Assembly: GCF_016908395.1 (NCBI RefSeq)
Contig: NZ_JAFBDU010000005.1
Coordinates: forward strand, 228,853 to 292,852
Length of the DNA stretch: 64,000 bases
Direction: 5' to 3'
Source: Metabacillus crassostreae
GTDB taxonomy: Bacteria > Bacillota > Bacilli > Bacillales > Bacillaceae
The notes beneath the pieces are model-generated. The model ran no database searches, had not been told where the DNA came from, and saw only the letters and a list, made by a program, of their open reading frames with translations. Of this stretch, positions 17,870 through 26,898 are shown in pieces. Numbering within the stretch: the first letter of the stretch is position 1; each line of letters begins with the position of its first letter. The position numbers and the translations under genes are program-made.

Positions 17870-17977
17870 CTAAAGTAAGATCCTCAGGGTAAGTAATCTT
17901 CATTACATATAAAGTAGTCACTTGTATGGGCTTTTTGAATTTGGATGATACAAGAACATAGAAGAAGGGGTTTTAAT

Positions 17978-18991
17978 ATGAGAACAACGATGTTGAAGCA
18001 ATCGAAGGAATTAATAGGTTTAGCATTGGTAGCAGTATTTATCTATTTCTTTATCTTTTGGGATTATAAAATCTTTCAAAATCAATTTTCTATCCCAAAA
18101 GACTGGTTGAACCTGAATACCATATTTTTGAGTATTGTCATTGAAGCCATTCCGTTTATTTTATTAGGGGTGTTTGTTTCATCTCTTATTCAAATATTTG
18201 TATCAGAAGAAACAGTAAAGAAGTATATTCCGAAGAATATGATTATAGCTGTGTTACCAGCCGCTTTGCTTGGTGCTATTTTCCCAGTTTGTGAGTGTGC
18301 TGTTGTGCCGGTTGTAAGAAGATTAATAAAAAAGGGAATGCCTTTGCATGTTGCATTTGTCTTTTTAGCTTGTGCACCAATTTTAAATCCTGTCGTTGCA
18401 GCTTCTACCTATTTTGCATTCCAAACAAATCTTAGCATTTTAACTGGTCGTATGGTTTTAGCTTTTATATTATCAATTATTATCGGTCTAGTATTATACG
18501 TTCTCTTTAAAAATAGTGACCAATTGAAGCTAACATCTGAGGAATTAGTTGGAAAGCAAACTAGTACTTCTGAAGTTCTTAATGTAAACAAATTAAAAGC
18601 AACACTTTATCATGCAAGTGATGAATTTTTTGATATGGGTAAATTCCTCATTATTGGTGCTTTTATCGCAAGCTTATTCCAAACATTCTTAGATCGAGAA
18701 ATTTTATTAAATTTAGGTTCAAGTGAATTTTCTTCACCAATCGTTATGATGGTTTTTGCATTTGTGTTATCACTATGTTCAGAAGCAGATGCATTTATAG
18801 CAGCTTCCTTTGGTAATACATTTGCACCTGGAGCTTTACTAGCCTTTCTTGTTTATGGGCCTATGTTGGATTTGAAAAACACAATCATGCTATTCGCATT
18901 TTTCAAAACGAAATTTGTTTTCACATTTATTTTAGTTGTAACAGTAGTGGTTTATTTAGGAGTACTTGTATATCAAGCGGTTGTATTTTAA
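17978..18991 (+). CDS. COG0701 permease (YcgR/YraQ-like)
   Basis: 337 residues with about eight hydrophobic segments. Family signatures include FPVCECAVVPVVRRLIKKGMP with its conserved Cys residues and the later LSLCSEADAFIAASF. The start is the ATG behind GAAGAAGGGG. COG0701 membrane proteins usually pair with a TIGR03943/COG3689 protein, encoded here 21 bp downstream. In Firmicutes the pair is often beside COG0523 genes and associated with zinc homeostasis. The transported substrate is not established. Confidence 0.85.
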   Translation: MRTTMLKQSKELIGLALVAVFIYFFIFWDYKIFQNQFSIPKDWLNLNTIFLSIVIEAIPFILLGVFVSSLIQIFVSEETVKKYIPKNMIIAVLPAALLGAIFPVCECAVVPVVRRLIKKGMPLHVAFVFLACAPILNPVVAASTYFAFQTNLSILTGRMVLAFILSIIIGLVLYVLFKNSDQLKLTSEELVGKQTSTSEVLNVNKLKATLYHASDEFFDMGKFLIIGAFIASLFQTFLDREILLNLGSSEFSSPIVMMVFAFVLSLCSEADAFIAASFGNTFAPGALLAFLVYGPMLDLKNTIMLFAFFKTKFVFTFILVVTVVVYLGVLVYQAVVF

Positions 18992-19012
18992 GACGGATGG
19001 AGGGAAATTAAA

Positions 19013-19888
19013 ATGGATCAATCAACTGATTTAGGTTTTCAAAAATTCATAAGAGGTATTATATTAGTAGGCTTCACTATGCTGTTATTTAAATTGATCA
19101 TTTCTGGTGATATTACAAACTTTATTGCACCAAAAATGCTTCCGTTTGCTTATTTTGCAACAGGAGTATTCCTTATACTAGGAATTTTACAAATATGGAG
19201 AAGTGATTCGAAAGAAGAATTAGATATCTATTGTGATTGTGGTCTTGATCATAGTGGGAAAAGGTCACCGATCAAATCAGTTTTAATCTATTCCTTATTT
19301 TTATTTCCGGTTTTAACAGGATTTATGTTTCCAGAAGTTGTCCTTGATAGTTCAGTTATCGCAAAAAGAGGAATTAACCTAGGAGCTTCAAATACTTCAG
19401 TTGAGCAAAATGCGAAGACAAGTGAAGATACAGTGGTCGAGGCTTCGGCATCAGAAAGTAGTTCAACATCAACATCTTCTGAAGCAAAAAGTCTTGATGA
19501 GTTATTTTTAGAGGGTTTATTAAATAGTGAAAAAATCGTTGTAAAAGATACAGAGTACCAGAAAATCACCAACTATATTGAAGCGGACTTAGATAAATTT
19601 GTAGGGAAAGAAATCGAAATAACTGGATTTGTTTATCGTGAGCCAGATTTTGAGCCGAATCAAATGGCAGTTTCCAGATTCACTGTTTCCTGCTGTGTAG
19701 CAGATCTTCAAGTAATTGGAACACTTGCAAAAGGCGATATGGCAACACAGCTTAAAAATGACCAATGGGTAAAGGTAACAGGAACAATCAATAAAACAGA
19801 ACGAAATGGCCTTGCTCTTCCATCGATTGATATTGGTCAATTAGAAGTAATAGAAGCTCCATCAGATCCATATATTTATATTTATTAA
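19013..19888 (+). CDS. TIGR03943-family permease partner (YcgQ-like, COG3689)
   Basis: 291 residues. Three N-terminal hydrophobic segments (about 15-35, 42-62, 92-110), a Ser/Thr/Glu-rich linker (about 128-165), and a C-terminal OB-fold-like domain (EIEITGFVYREPDF..., RFTVSCCVADLQVIG, WVKVTGTI). It forms an operon with the preceding COG0701 permease. YcgQ in B. subtilis has the same layout. The biochemical role is unknown. Confidence 0.85.
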   Translation: MDQSTDLGFQKFIRGIILVGFTMLLFKLIISGDITNFIAPKMLPFAYFATGVFLILGILQIWRSDSKEELDIYCDCGLDHSGKRSPIKSVLIYSLFLFPVLTGFMFPEVVLDSSVIAKRGINLGASNTSVEQNAKTSEDTVVEASASESSSTSTSSEAKSLDELFLEGLLNSEKIVVKDTEYQKITNYIEADLDKFVGKEIEITGFVYREPDFEPNQMAVSRFTVSCCVADLQVIGTLAKGDMATQLKNDQWVKVTGTINKTERNGLALPSIDIGQLEVIEAPSDPYIYIY

Positions 19889-19902
19889 TGCTATAATGAT
19901 TC

Positions 19903-19931
19903 AGTGTAGAGTTTATCTCTGCACTCTTTTT
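19903..19931 (+). terminator. Intrinsic terminator after the permease pair
   Basis: AGTGTAGAG / CTCTGCACT stem (one G-U pair), 5-nt loop, then CTTTTTAT. Confidence 0.72.
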
Positions 19932-20198
19932 ATCTTTGCTGTTAATTAATCTAACTATCTGTTGTTTTTATAAAGTGCTGTTTAATATTGCTAAAAGCTA
20001 AACTTAGTTAATGGAGCGAAATGAATCGATTCCATTCAACACCCTTCGTGAAACTTGTTATATCAATAAAGTTTACGAACCCCCCAAGTATTACAATCCC
20101 AATAGGAGAAAATAGTCCCGATATACATATTTTGTTCAATAAATTCGACTATTTTCTTACGTTTTTTTCGATTATAATATAATAAAGGAGTGTTTTAT
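19932..20198. other. Gene-free leader of ywlE
   Basis: Nothing coding seen. A TATAAT at 20173-20178 is a likely -10 element for ywlE, but no good -35 accompanies it. Confidence 0.4.
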
Positions 20199-20645
20199 AT
20201 GACAAATGTACTATTCATCTGCACGGGAAATACTTGTAGAAGTCCAATGGCTGAAGCTCTTTTAAATCATGTGAAGGATTCAGATTCAATTTTTGTTAAA
20301 TCGGCTGGTGTTTTTGCAATGGATGACAGTGATGCATCTAGTCATACGATTGAAGTGTTACGTGAAAGAGGCATTACATGTCAGCACCAGTCTTCTAGTT
20401 TATCGAGTGATTTAGTAGAGTGGGCAACCATTATTTTAACAATGACAAATAATCATAAACAATCAGTTATCGATCAATATCCACAAGCCGGAAGAAAGAC
20501 CTTTACTCTTTCTGAATATGTTACAAGTCCTGATGAAGAAAAGCGTGATATAACTGATCCATTTGGTGGACCTTTATCATTATACCGACAAACACGGGAA
20601 GATTTAGAAGCACTTATTATGAAGCTGAAAGATAAGCTTAAATAG
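20199..20645 (+). CDS. ywlE: Protein-arginine phosphatase YwlE
   Basis: 148 residues of the low-molecular-weight phosphatase fold. The P-loop is CTGNTCRS; the Thr in GNT is the position known to select phospho-arginine over phosphotyrosine in YwlE. The general acid lies in ITDPFGG. It reverses McsB arginine phosphorylation, counteracting CtsR inactivation and ClpCP targeting. The start is the ATG behind AAAGGAG. Confidence 0.93.
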   Translation: MTNVLFICTGNTCRSPMAEALLNHVKDSDSIFVKSAGVFAMDDSDASSHTIEVLRERGITCQHQSSSLSSDLVEWATIILTMTNNHKQSVIDQYPQAGRKTFTLSEYVTSPDEEKRDITDPFGGPLSLYRQTREDLEALIMKLKDKLK

Positions 20646-20670
20646 AAGAAACAAACAGGGGGAGAAACAC

Positions 20671-21963
20671 GTGAAGAATGATGAAAAGAGATATAAATTT
20701 AGCTTGCGTCGTAAGCTTGTTATTTTTACAACCGTTTTAGCACTTATTACATATTCAACAAGTGCTTTCTTTATTTATGTTTTAGTGAATTTTGCTGATC
20801 ATCTTGTTGCACCAGAAGTATTCACTTTGATTACATTATTAATGGGTGTTTTCTGGTCAGGTGTTTTAGCGTATTTTGGTGCAGGCTTTATTACAAGAGC
20901 GCTAAAAAGACTTGAAACAGTTGTGTACAAAGCAGCAGAAGGTAATATTAAAGAAGATGTTCCATTAACCAAAAGTGATGATGAAATTAGAGGATTAAGT
21001 ATTGCATTTAATTCGATGCTTGCAAATATGAGAAGTATGGTAGAAAGCATTGAATCAAATTTTCATGCAACAAATCAACAGGTCACTCAAATTGCGACAG
21101 CTTCGAATAATGCTTCTAAGCAAGCAGATGAAATCTCTTTAACTGTTCAGGAAATTTCACGTGGTGCTGATCAATCTGCTACATCTATTCAAGAAACAGC
21201 AGCATCTGTTGAAGATATTATTGAATTTGCTTCACAGGTAGAAGATAAAGCAACTTCATCTGAAAAAATGTCAAAACAGATGGTGTCATCATTAGAAGAA
21301 AGTAAAAAGGTTTATGATTCACTTATAACAGGTATTCAAACACTAGCTGAGGAAAATCAGCATTCAATGACAGCAGTTCGTAGACTTGAAGAGCATGCAA
21401 ATGAAGTATCGACAATTGTCTCACTTGTTGGAGATATTGCTAATCAAACGAATTTATTAGCATTAAATGCTTCAATCGAGGCAGCAAGAGCAGGCGAGCA
21501 TGGAAAAGGCTTTGCGGTTGTTGCTGAGGAAGTACGAAAGCTAGCTGATGAAAGTGCGAAAGCTGTTCAGGGGATTACAGGTCTTATCGGAAATATTCAA
21601 CAAGAAGTTCAAAATGTGGTAGGTCAAATAGGTGAGCAAGTAGAAACAGCGAAAAGTCAGGCTGAAAATGGACAAACCTCTGCTAAAATGCTTGAAGAAA
21701 CTAGTACTTCGATCTTAGATGTTGCAACAGCAGTTAACCAAATTAGCGAGCTTGTTCATCAACAAATGAATTCACTGCAAAAAACTGGTGCACAATCTCA
21801 AGAGGTGGCTGCAATTGCCGAGGAAACATCTGCAGGTGCTCATGAAGTGGCATCAGCTATTGCAGATCAAACAACAAATATTCAGCAAATTAGTCAGTTA
21901 GGAAAACAACTTTCTGAAAGTGCAGACGAATTACGAAAAACAATTGATCGTTTTCATAGATAA
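20671..21963 (+). CDS. Methyl-accepting chemotaxis protein without an extracellular sensor domain
   Basis: 430 residues from a GTG start behind GGGGGAG. Two transmembrane segments (about 15-38 and 46-68) are separated by only a few residues, then HAMP (about 70-122) and a signalling domain with the canonical hairpin tip ([38 protein letters not shown]). It should form trimers of dimers that control CheA. Lacking a periplasmic-type domain, it probably senses an intracellular or membrane parameter. It is an insertion between ywlE and rpiB relative to B. subtilis. Confidence 0.92.
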   Translation: MKNDEKRYKFSLRRKLVIFTTVLALITYSTSAFFIYVLVNFADHLVAPEVFTLITLLMGVFWSGVLAYFGAGFITRALKRLETVVYKAAEGNIKEDVPLTKSDDEIRGLSIAFNSMLANMRSMVESIESNFHATNQQVTQIATASNNASKQADEISLTVQEISRGADQSATSIQETAASVEDIIEFASQVEDKATSSEKMSKQMVSSLEESKKVYDSLITGIQTLAEENQHSMTAVRRLEEHANEVSTIVSLVGDIANQTNLLALNASIEAARAGEHGKGFAVVAEEVRKLADESAKAVQGITGLIGNIQQEVQNVVGQIGEQVETAKSQAENGQTSAKMLEETSTSILDVATAVNQISELVHQQMNSLQKTGAQSQEVAAIAEETSAGAHEVASAIADQTTNIQQISQLGKQLSESADELRKTIDRFHR

Positions 21964-21983
21964 GAGATAAAATAGAATGGAAG

Positions 21984-22015
21984 AAAAAGCTAATAGCATG
22001 AGCGTTAGCTTTTTT
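21984..22015 (+). terminator. Intrinsic terminator after the chemoreceptor gene
   Basis: AAAAAGCTAA / TTAGCTTTTTT stem with an AT-rich loop and a T-run. Confidence 0.8.
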
Positions 22016-22079
22016 CATTATCAGTAGATTATAGTATGATTAGTTTTAAGAATGAGATGAAAAGTTGGAGGGTGTATCA

Positions 22080-22526
22080 ATGAAGGTTGCAATTGCTTCA
22101 GATCATGGTGGACTTAATATAAGAAAAGAAATCATTGCGTTACTTCAAGAGTTGAATATTGAATTTGAAGATATGGGCTGTGAATGTGAAACATCTGTAG
22201 ATTACCCTGACTATGCTCTACCTGTAGCAGAGCGGGTGGCAAACGGAGAATTTGATCGCGGTATCTTAATTTGTGGCACAGGAATTGGTATGAGTATTGC
22301 AGCAAATAAAGTAAAAGGTATTCGCTGTGCACTTGCTCACGATACATTCAGTGCTCAAGCAACACGTGAACACAACGACACGAATATGCTAGCAATGGGA
22401 GAACGAGTAATCGGTCCTGGTTTAGCTAGGGAAGTAGCGAAGATCTGGTTAACAACTGAATATCAAGGTGGTCGTCACGCTACACGAGTAGGGAAAATCA
22501 CTGAATACGAACAGAATCACAATTAA
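22080..22526 (+). CDS. rpiB: Ribose-5-phosphate isomerase B
   Basis: 148 residues: MKVAIASDHGG N-terminus, catalytic Cys in GILICGTGIGMSIAANK, and HNDTNMLAMGERVIG. It interconverts ribose-5-phosphate and ribulose-5-phosphate in the pentose phosphate pathway. The chosen ATG has GGAGGGTG 5 nt upstream; the longer reading frame starts before this site. This is ywlF of B. subtilis. Confidence 0.95.
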   Translation: MKVAIASDHGGLNIRKEIIALLQELNIEFEDMGCECETSVDYPDYALPVAERVANGEFDRGILICGTGIGMSIAANKVKGIRCALAHDTFSAQATREHNDTNMLAMGERVIGPGLAREVAKIWLTTEYQGGRHATRVGKITEYEQNHN

Positions 22527-22542
22527 AGGAAGTCGTTAATTT

Positions 22543-23115
22543 ATGACAAATCTTGAAATGTGGAAACAAGATTTAACCGCTTTATTAGTTGATTTTCAAA
22601 AACAAGCAAAGCTAGAAAAAGAAGATCTCCTCGTAATTGGCTGTAGTACAAGCGAGGTAATTGGTGAAAAAATTGGTACTGCTGGCACAGAAGAGGTAGC
22701 AGCCATGATTTTCAATACGTTAGCCGATTTTAAAGAAAAAACTGGAGTCAATTTAGCATTTCAATGCTGTGAACATTTAAATCGTGCGCTAGTTTTAGAA
22801 AAAAATGTGGCTAAAACAAATAAATTGCCTCAAGTCACAGTCATTCCTGTGCGAAAAGCAGGTGGCGCAATGGCTACCTATGCTTACAATTCTATGAACA
22901 ATCCAGTAGTTGTCGAGCATATTGAAGCAGACGCTGGAATAGACATCGGTGATACTTTTATAGGTATGCATCTCAAGCATGTAGCCGTACCAATTCGAAG
23001 CAAAATAAAACAAATTGGTGCCGCACATGTTACAATGGCGAACAATCGCCCTAAGCTAATAGGTGGAGCAAGAGCCGTATATGAAAACACAATTGAAAAC
23101 AGCTCGTGTCATTAA
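22543..23115 (+). CDS. ywlG: DUF436/TIGR01440 protein YwlG
   Basis: 190 residues: [42 protein letters not shown] and [17 protein letters not shown] are hallmark segments. The family fold resembles aminoglycoside acetyltransferase-like proteins, but the function is unknown. It follows rpiB by 16 bp and is probably in the same transcript. Confidence 0.92.
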   Translation: MTNLEMWKQDLTALLVDFQKQAKLEKEDLLVIGCSTSEVIGEKIGTAGTEEVAAMIFNTLADFKEKTGVNLAFQCCEHLNRALVLEKNVAKTNKLPQVTVIPVRKAGGAMATYAYNSMNNPVVVEHIEADAGIDIGDTFIGMHLKHVAVPIRSKIKQIGAAHVTMANNRPKLIGGARAVYENTIENSSCH

Positions 23116-23118
23116 AAA

Positions 23119-23152
23119 GTAGGAGTCAACATTTGGTGTTGATTCCTTTTTT
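23119..23152 (+). terminator. Intrinsic terminator after ywlG
   Basis: AGGAGTCAACA / TGTTGATTCCT (one G-U) with a 5-nt loop and T6. Confidence 0.88.
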
Positions 23153-23284
23153 GTATGTTTTTCATTGAAATAGTGTAATTTTCATCCGATTTAGCATGTG
23201 AATAATGTATATCTGATCTGATATCGACCTTAACTAGTATGAATCATACTGAATTTCACTACCGAGAACACCGTTGAATAGGAT

Positions 23285-23368
23285 AATCATTCAACTTTGG
23301 GCATTAATCGTTCAACTTTGCCCAATAATCATTCAACTTTTCGAAATAAACGTTCATTCGACAAAATT
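23285..23368. repeat. Degenerate tandem array, 21-nt period (array 1)
   Basis: Four consecutive 21-nt units begin at 23285, 23306, 23327 and 23348. The first three share AATCRTTCAACTTT, followed by a variable 7-nt part. It lies in the 586-bp gap between ywlG and glyA. It is too degenerate and short for CRISPR. Confidence 0.8.
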
Positions 23369-23598
23369 CGCCGCTAATTCGCCCCACAACCTACTTTAAA
23401 AACCAAACTTTCCAATTCATCGAAATATTCTACATTCGTAGTTGACATTACAATGAAAAGTAACGACAATAGGTTGTATATATAAACCAATTACAGCAAA
23501 AAAGTGAATGTTAATCACAATGTAAGCCTTTAATATTCGTCTTTTAGGTAATACACTAGAAAAAAACTTAAAAACTCTAAAAAAATATCAGAAAAACT

Positions 23599-23628
23599 TT
23601 TACATTACGATCTATAAACGTGTACAAT
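23599..23628 (+). promoter_or_regulatory. Promoter of glyA
   Basis: TTTACA (23599-23604), 18 nt, TACAAT (23623-23628), about 75 bp before glyA. A second candidate, TTGACA (23442-23447) - 17 nt - GACAAT (23465-23470), lies further upstream. Confidence 0.55.
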
Positions 23629-23701
23629 ATAGATGGAATTAGTCGTAAAATAATATGTAGGAAACAACAATTATCGGTTAAGAATGAAGGGAGACACACC
23701 A

Positions 23702-24943
23702 ATGAAACATTTACCAGAACAAGATGCTAAGATATTTGAAGCCATTCAACTAGAGCGTACTAGACAAGAAACGAAAATTGAGTTAATAGCTTCTGAAAAC
23801 TTTGTTAGTGAAGCAGTAATGGAAGCGCAAGGATCTGTTTTAACAAATAAATATGCTGAAGGCTATCCAGGACGTCGCTATTATGGTGGTTGTGAGCATG
23901 TTGATGTTGTAGAAGACATTGCGAGAGATCGTGCGAAGGAAATCTTTGGTGCGGAATATGTAAATGTTCAGCCACACTCAGGTGCACAAGCTAACATGGG
24001 AGTTTATTTCACTATTTTAGAGCATGGTGACACAGTTCTTGGGATGAACCTGTCTCATGGTGGACATTTAACACATGGTAGCCCTGTTAATTTTAGTGGT
24101 GTGCAGTATAATTTCGTTGAGTATGGTGTTGATGAAGTAACACATCGTATTAATTATGAAGATGTAGCAGAAAAAGCAAGACTTCATAAGCCGAAGTTAA
24201 TCGTTGCTGGGGCTAGTGCATACCCAAGAGCAATTGACTTTAAAAAATTCCGTGAAATCGCTGATGAGGTTGGCGCATACTTCATGGTTGATATGGCACA
24301 TATTGCTGGTCTTGTTGCTGCTGGACTTCATGAAAATCCAGTTCCATATGCGGACTTTGTTACAACAACAACACATAAAACATTACGTGGACCACGTGGT
24401 GGGATGATTCTTTGTAAAGAAGAATTCGGTAAAAAGATTGATAAATCGATCTTCCCTGGTATCCAAGGTGGACCTCTAATGCATGTTATTGCAGCAAAAG
24501 CAGTTTCCTTTGGTGAAACTCTTCAAGATAGCTTCAAAACATATGCACAAAACATCATTGACAATGCTAAAAGCTTGGCTGAAAAGCTTCAAGCAGAAGG
24601 TCTTACTCTAGTTTCTGGTGGTACAGACAACCATCTTTTATTAGTTGATGTTCGTTCTCTTGGCATCACTGGTAAAGTGGCAGAGCATGTACTAGATGAG
24701 ATTGGTGTAACAGTTAACAAAAACACAATTCCATTTGAAACAGAAAGCCCGTTTGTGACAAGTGGTATTCGTATCGGTACAGCAGCTGTAACAAGTCGTG
24801 GTTTTGGTGCAAAAGAAATGGACGAAATCGGAAGCATCATTGCGTTCGCTCTTAAAAACCATGAAGATGAAGCAAAGCTTGCTGAAGCGAAGCAACGTGT
24901 TGAAGATTTAACAAGTAACTTCCCTTTATATCGTAACTTATAA
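23702..24943 (+). CDS. glyA: Serine hydroxymethyltransferase
   Basis: 413 residues. The PLP lysine lies in [40 protein letters not shown] and [12 protein letters not shown] are family blocks. It converts serine and tetrahydrofolate to glycine and methylene-THF, feeding purine and thymidylate synthesis. The start is the ATG behind GAAGGGAG; an upstream in-frame ATG overlaps that site. It has its own terminator. Confidence 0.97.
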   Translation: MKHLPEQDAKIFEAIQLERTRQETKIELIASENFVSEAVMEAQGSVLTNKYAEGYPGRRYYGGCEHVDVVEDIARDRAKEIFGAEYVNVQPHSGAQANMGVYFTILEHGDTVLGMNLSHGGHLTHGSPVNFSGVQYNFVEYGVDEVTHRINYEDVAEKARLHKPKLIVAGASAYPRAIDFKKFREIADEVGAYFMVDMAHIAGLVAAGLHENPVPYADFVTTTTHKTLRGPRGGMILCKEEFGKKIDKSIFPGIQGGPLMHVIAAKAVSFGETLQDSFKTYAQNIIDNAKSLAEKLQAEGLTLVSGGTDNHLLLVDVRSLGITGKVAEHVLDEIGVTVNKNTIPFETESPFVTSGIRIGTAAVTSRGFGAKEMDEIGSIIAFALKNHEDEAKLAEAKQRVEDLTSNFPLYRNL

Positions 24944-24955
24944 GATCATATTTAG

Positions 24956-24989
24956 TGGCGACTTTCCATTTAGGAAGTCGCCATTATTT
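24956..24989 (+). terminator. Intrinsic terminator after glyA
   Basis: TGGCGACTTTCC / GGAAGTCGCCA stem with one bulged T, followed by TTATTTA. Confidence 0.75.
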
Positions 24990-25104
24990 AAATTAGATAT
25001 CATACTATAAAAACCACCTAGATTAAACTCCGAAATGTATTCTCTTAATAAAATGCTGTTTTCTCGTATTGCTATTTAAAAAATCTTTAGGAATAAATGT
25101 GATC

Positions 25105-25228
25105 GTTACATTTCGCTGCAGACACAAGATCCGCCGGGGAGGAAGTCAAGCCTCTTCGGTGGCGCCTGTGGGGTCTCGACCTTTCCTCTACACCCGCAGG
25201 AGTCAAGTGTCCTCCGCTACATTCCACT
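25105..25228. repeat. GC-rich interspersed repeat (core copy F)
   Basis: Contains GCCGGGGAGGAAG, GCGCCTGTGGGGTCTCGACC and CACCCGCAGGAGTCAAGTGTCC between CATTTCGCTGCAG- and CCGCTACATTCC-like ends. Same orientation and sequence type as the core of composite copy A, but without the GAGGCTGGGACATAA ends. Confidence 0.82.
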
Positions 25229-25291
25229 ATCGTTTCTAAAAAAAGCAACAGTTTTTTTAAAGAAAACAGCCAAATGAAACGAGGGTTTAAC

Positions 25292-25591
25292 ATGCTTATA
25301 TTATTCCTAGCTGGAGCAATCCTTTTACTAATGTTTATTACAAAAAGAATTCTATCTATTGAAAAAAACAAGCCAACAACAGGGCCAAAAGAGATGCTGC
25401 AAATTCTACATTCGTTATTTTGGGGTTTGCTAGTGTTGATGCTATTTTTCCTCATCCCAATGATCATATGGAAGCTTTCTGGTGGTTCTACTAATTGGGA
25501 TGGTGTATATATTATCTTTGCCTCTGCTATTGGAACAATTGTCTTTTACTTTGGCTATTATGGTAGATTAAAAGCTAAACACTTGCACTAA
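25292..25591 (+). CDS. Small membrane protein of unknown function
   Basis: 99 residues from an ATG behind GAGGG (an in-frame ATG lies 6 codons upstream). Three hydrophobic segments (about residues 1-17, 42-65, 70-90). No recognised family. The 5' end lies close to interspersed repeat F. Confidence 0.6.
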   Translation: MLILFLAGAILLLMFITKRILSIEKNKPTTGPKEMLQILHSLFWGLLVLMLFFLIPMIIWKLSGGSTNWDGVYIIFASAIGTIVFYFGYYGRLKAKHLH

Positions 25592-25616
25592 CTTTGTATA
25601 TTTATCTTATTGGAAC

Positions 25617-25645
25617 TTGAAACTATAGTTGTTTTTCTGTAAAAT
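25617..25645 (+). promoter_or_regulatory. Promoter of upp
   Basis: TTGAAA - 17 nt - TAAAAT, 33 bp upstream of the upp start. Confidence 0.6.
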
Positions 25646-25678
25646 CTATTGAAGTGTCAAAGAAAAGGAGATGATTTG

Positions 25679-26308
25679 ATGGGCAAGGTATATGTGTTTG
25701 ATCATCCATTAATTCAACATAAACTTACATATATTCGTGATATAAAAACAGGAACAAAAGAGTTCAGAGAGCTTGTTGATGAGGTAGCTAGCTTAATGGC
25801 TTTTGAAATTACAAGAGATCTTCCTTTAAAAGAGGTTGATGTTGAAACACCTGTTACAACGGCAAAATCAAAGGTGTTAGCAGGTAAAAAATTAGGAATC
25901 ATCCCTATTCTTCGTGCTGGTCTTGGAATGGTTGATGGCATTTTAAAATTAATTCCTGCAGCAAAGGTTGGACATATTGGTCTTTATCGTGATCCAGAAA
26001 CACTACAACCTGTAGAATATTATGCAAAACTTCCATCAGATGTAGAAGAGCGTGATTTTATCGTAGTAGATCCGATGCTTGCAACTGGAGGCTCTGCTGT
26101 TGAAGCCATTAATAGCTTGAAAAAACGCGGAGCAAAAAATATCAAATTTATGTGTTTAATTGCAGCCCCAGAAGGTGTAGAAGTTGTGAAAGAAGCACAT
26201 CCTGATGTTGATATTTTCATTGCAGCTCTAGATGAAAAGCTTAACGACCACGGTTATATCGTCCCTGGCTTAGGTGATGCTGGTGACAGATTATACGGAA
26301 CTAAATAA
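25679..26308 (+). CDS. upp: Uracil phosphoribosyltransferase
   Basis: 209 residues, the B. subtilis length. The PRPP-binding loop is [11 protein letters not shown] and the uracil-binding C-terminus is [14 protein letters not shown]. It salvages uracil to UMP. The start is the ATG behind AAAGGAGATG. Position after glyA is as in B. subtilis. Confidence 0.97.
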   Translation: MGKVYVFDHPLIQHKLTYIRDIKTGTKEFRELVDEVASLMAFEITRDLPLKEVDVETPVTTAKSKVLAGKKLGIIPILRAGLGMVDGILKLIPAAKVGHIGLYRDPETLQPVEYYAKLPSDVEERDFIVVDPMLATGGSAVEAINSLKKRGAKNIKFMCLIAAPEGVEVVKEAHPDVDIFIAALDEKLNDHGYIVPGLGDAGDRLYGTK

Positions 26309-26318
26309 ATGATGACGA

Positions 26319-26347
26319 GAAGCTCTTATATTAAGAGTTTCTTTTTA
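26319..26347 (+). terminator. Intrinsic terminator after upp
   Basis: GAAGCTCTT / AAGAGTTTC (one G-U) with a 5-nt loop and T5. Confidence 0.8.
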
Positions 26348-26419
26348 TATTTCTGAGGGCTGATTATTAGTATAGTTAGTTCCTTAACAGCATCGCATAA
26401 AATAAAAATGCTACATAAG

Positions 26420-26689
26420 CTATTTTTCGTTTATAGCTTCTAAAATCTCTCCCCTTAATTTAGCAGTTTCCTTCTCATTTTTTAAAGATTTCTCAACCTT
26501 CGCCCATCCAATGATGTACCGTAAATGTTCATCCTTCTTAAATAATTCTTCATTCTTTAAATAGATTTGTTTAAACCATTCTGTTTTCTTTAATAATTCA
26601 ATATTCCGATTAATTTTTTTCTCATTTGGATTACCGCGAATAAACATAACCATCGACATACAAATATTTGTAAATAATTCAAGAATCAT
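26420..26689 (-). CDS. Small protein of unknown function
   Basis: 89 residues from an ATG behind AAAGGTG; the frame is open further upstream without a ribosome site. The N-terminus MILELFTNICMSMVMFIRG is hydrophobic. The rest is Lys/Glu-rich and helical (KINRNIELLKKTEWFKQIY, EKSLKNEKETAKLRGEIL). No family recognised. It sits alone between upp and the protease. Confidence 0.6.
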   Translation of the reverse strand: MILELFTNICMSMVMFIRGNPNEKKINRNIELLKKTEWFKQIYLKNEELFKKDEHLRYIIGWAKVEKSLKNEKETAKLRGEILEAINEK

Positions 26690-26898
26690 TGATTCACCTT
26701 TTTTCTTAGAAGATATCCTTGTTTTTATCATTCTATAAAAAATGGCAAATCCCTTTGCTTTTAGGAACACATCAATTTTAAATTATAGCCATTTGGAAGC
26801 AACTTTTGATTTCTTAACTTCTAAAAACATGCCTAAAACTACTTAAAGTTACATTTTCTCCCCACACCTCGTGCAAACTAAACATGAGGTGGATAACA

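Noticed and set aside
17890..17920. Zur box before the COG0701 permease
   Set aside because: GTAAT and ATTAC arms are separated by 4 nt instead of 1, and the TCG/CGA ends are missing.
23285..23368. CRISPR array
   Set aside because: The 20-21 nt period leaves only about 7-14 nt of variable sequence, repeats are degenerate, and no cas genes are present. The same applies to 42024-42127 and 54065-54164.
23500..23544. PurR box pair before glyA
   Set aside because: GACGAATATTAA on the reverse strand resembles half a PurBox, but the partner is poor and the spacing is about 19 bp rather than 16-17.
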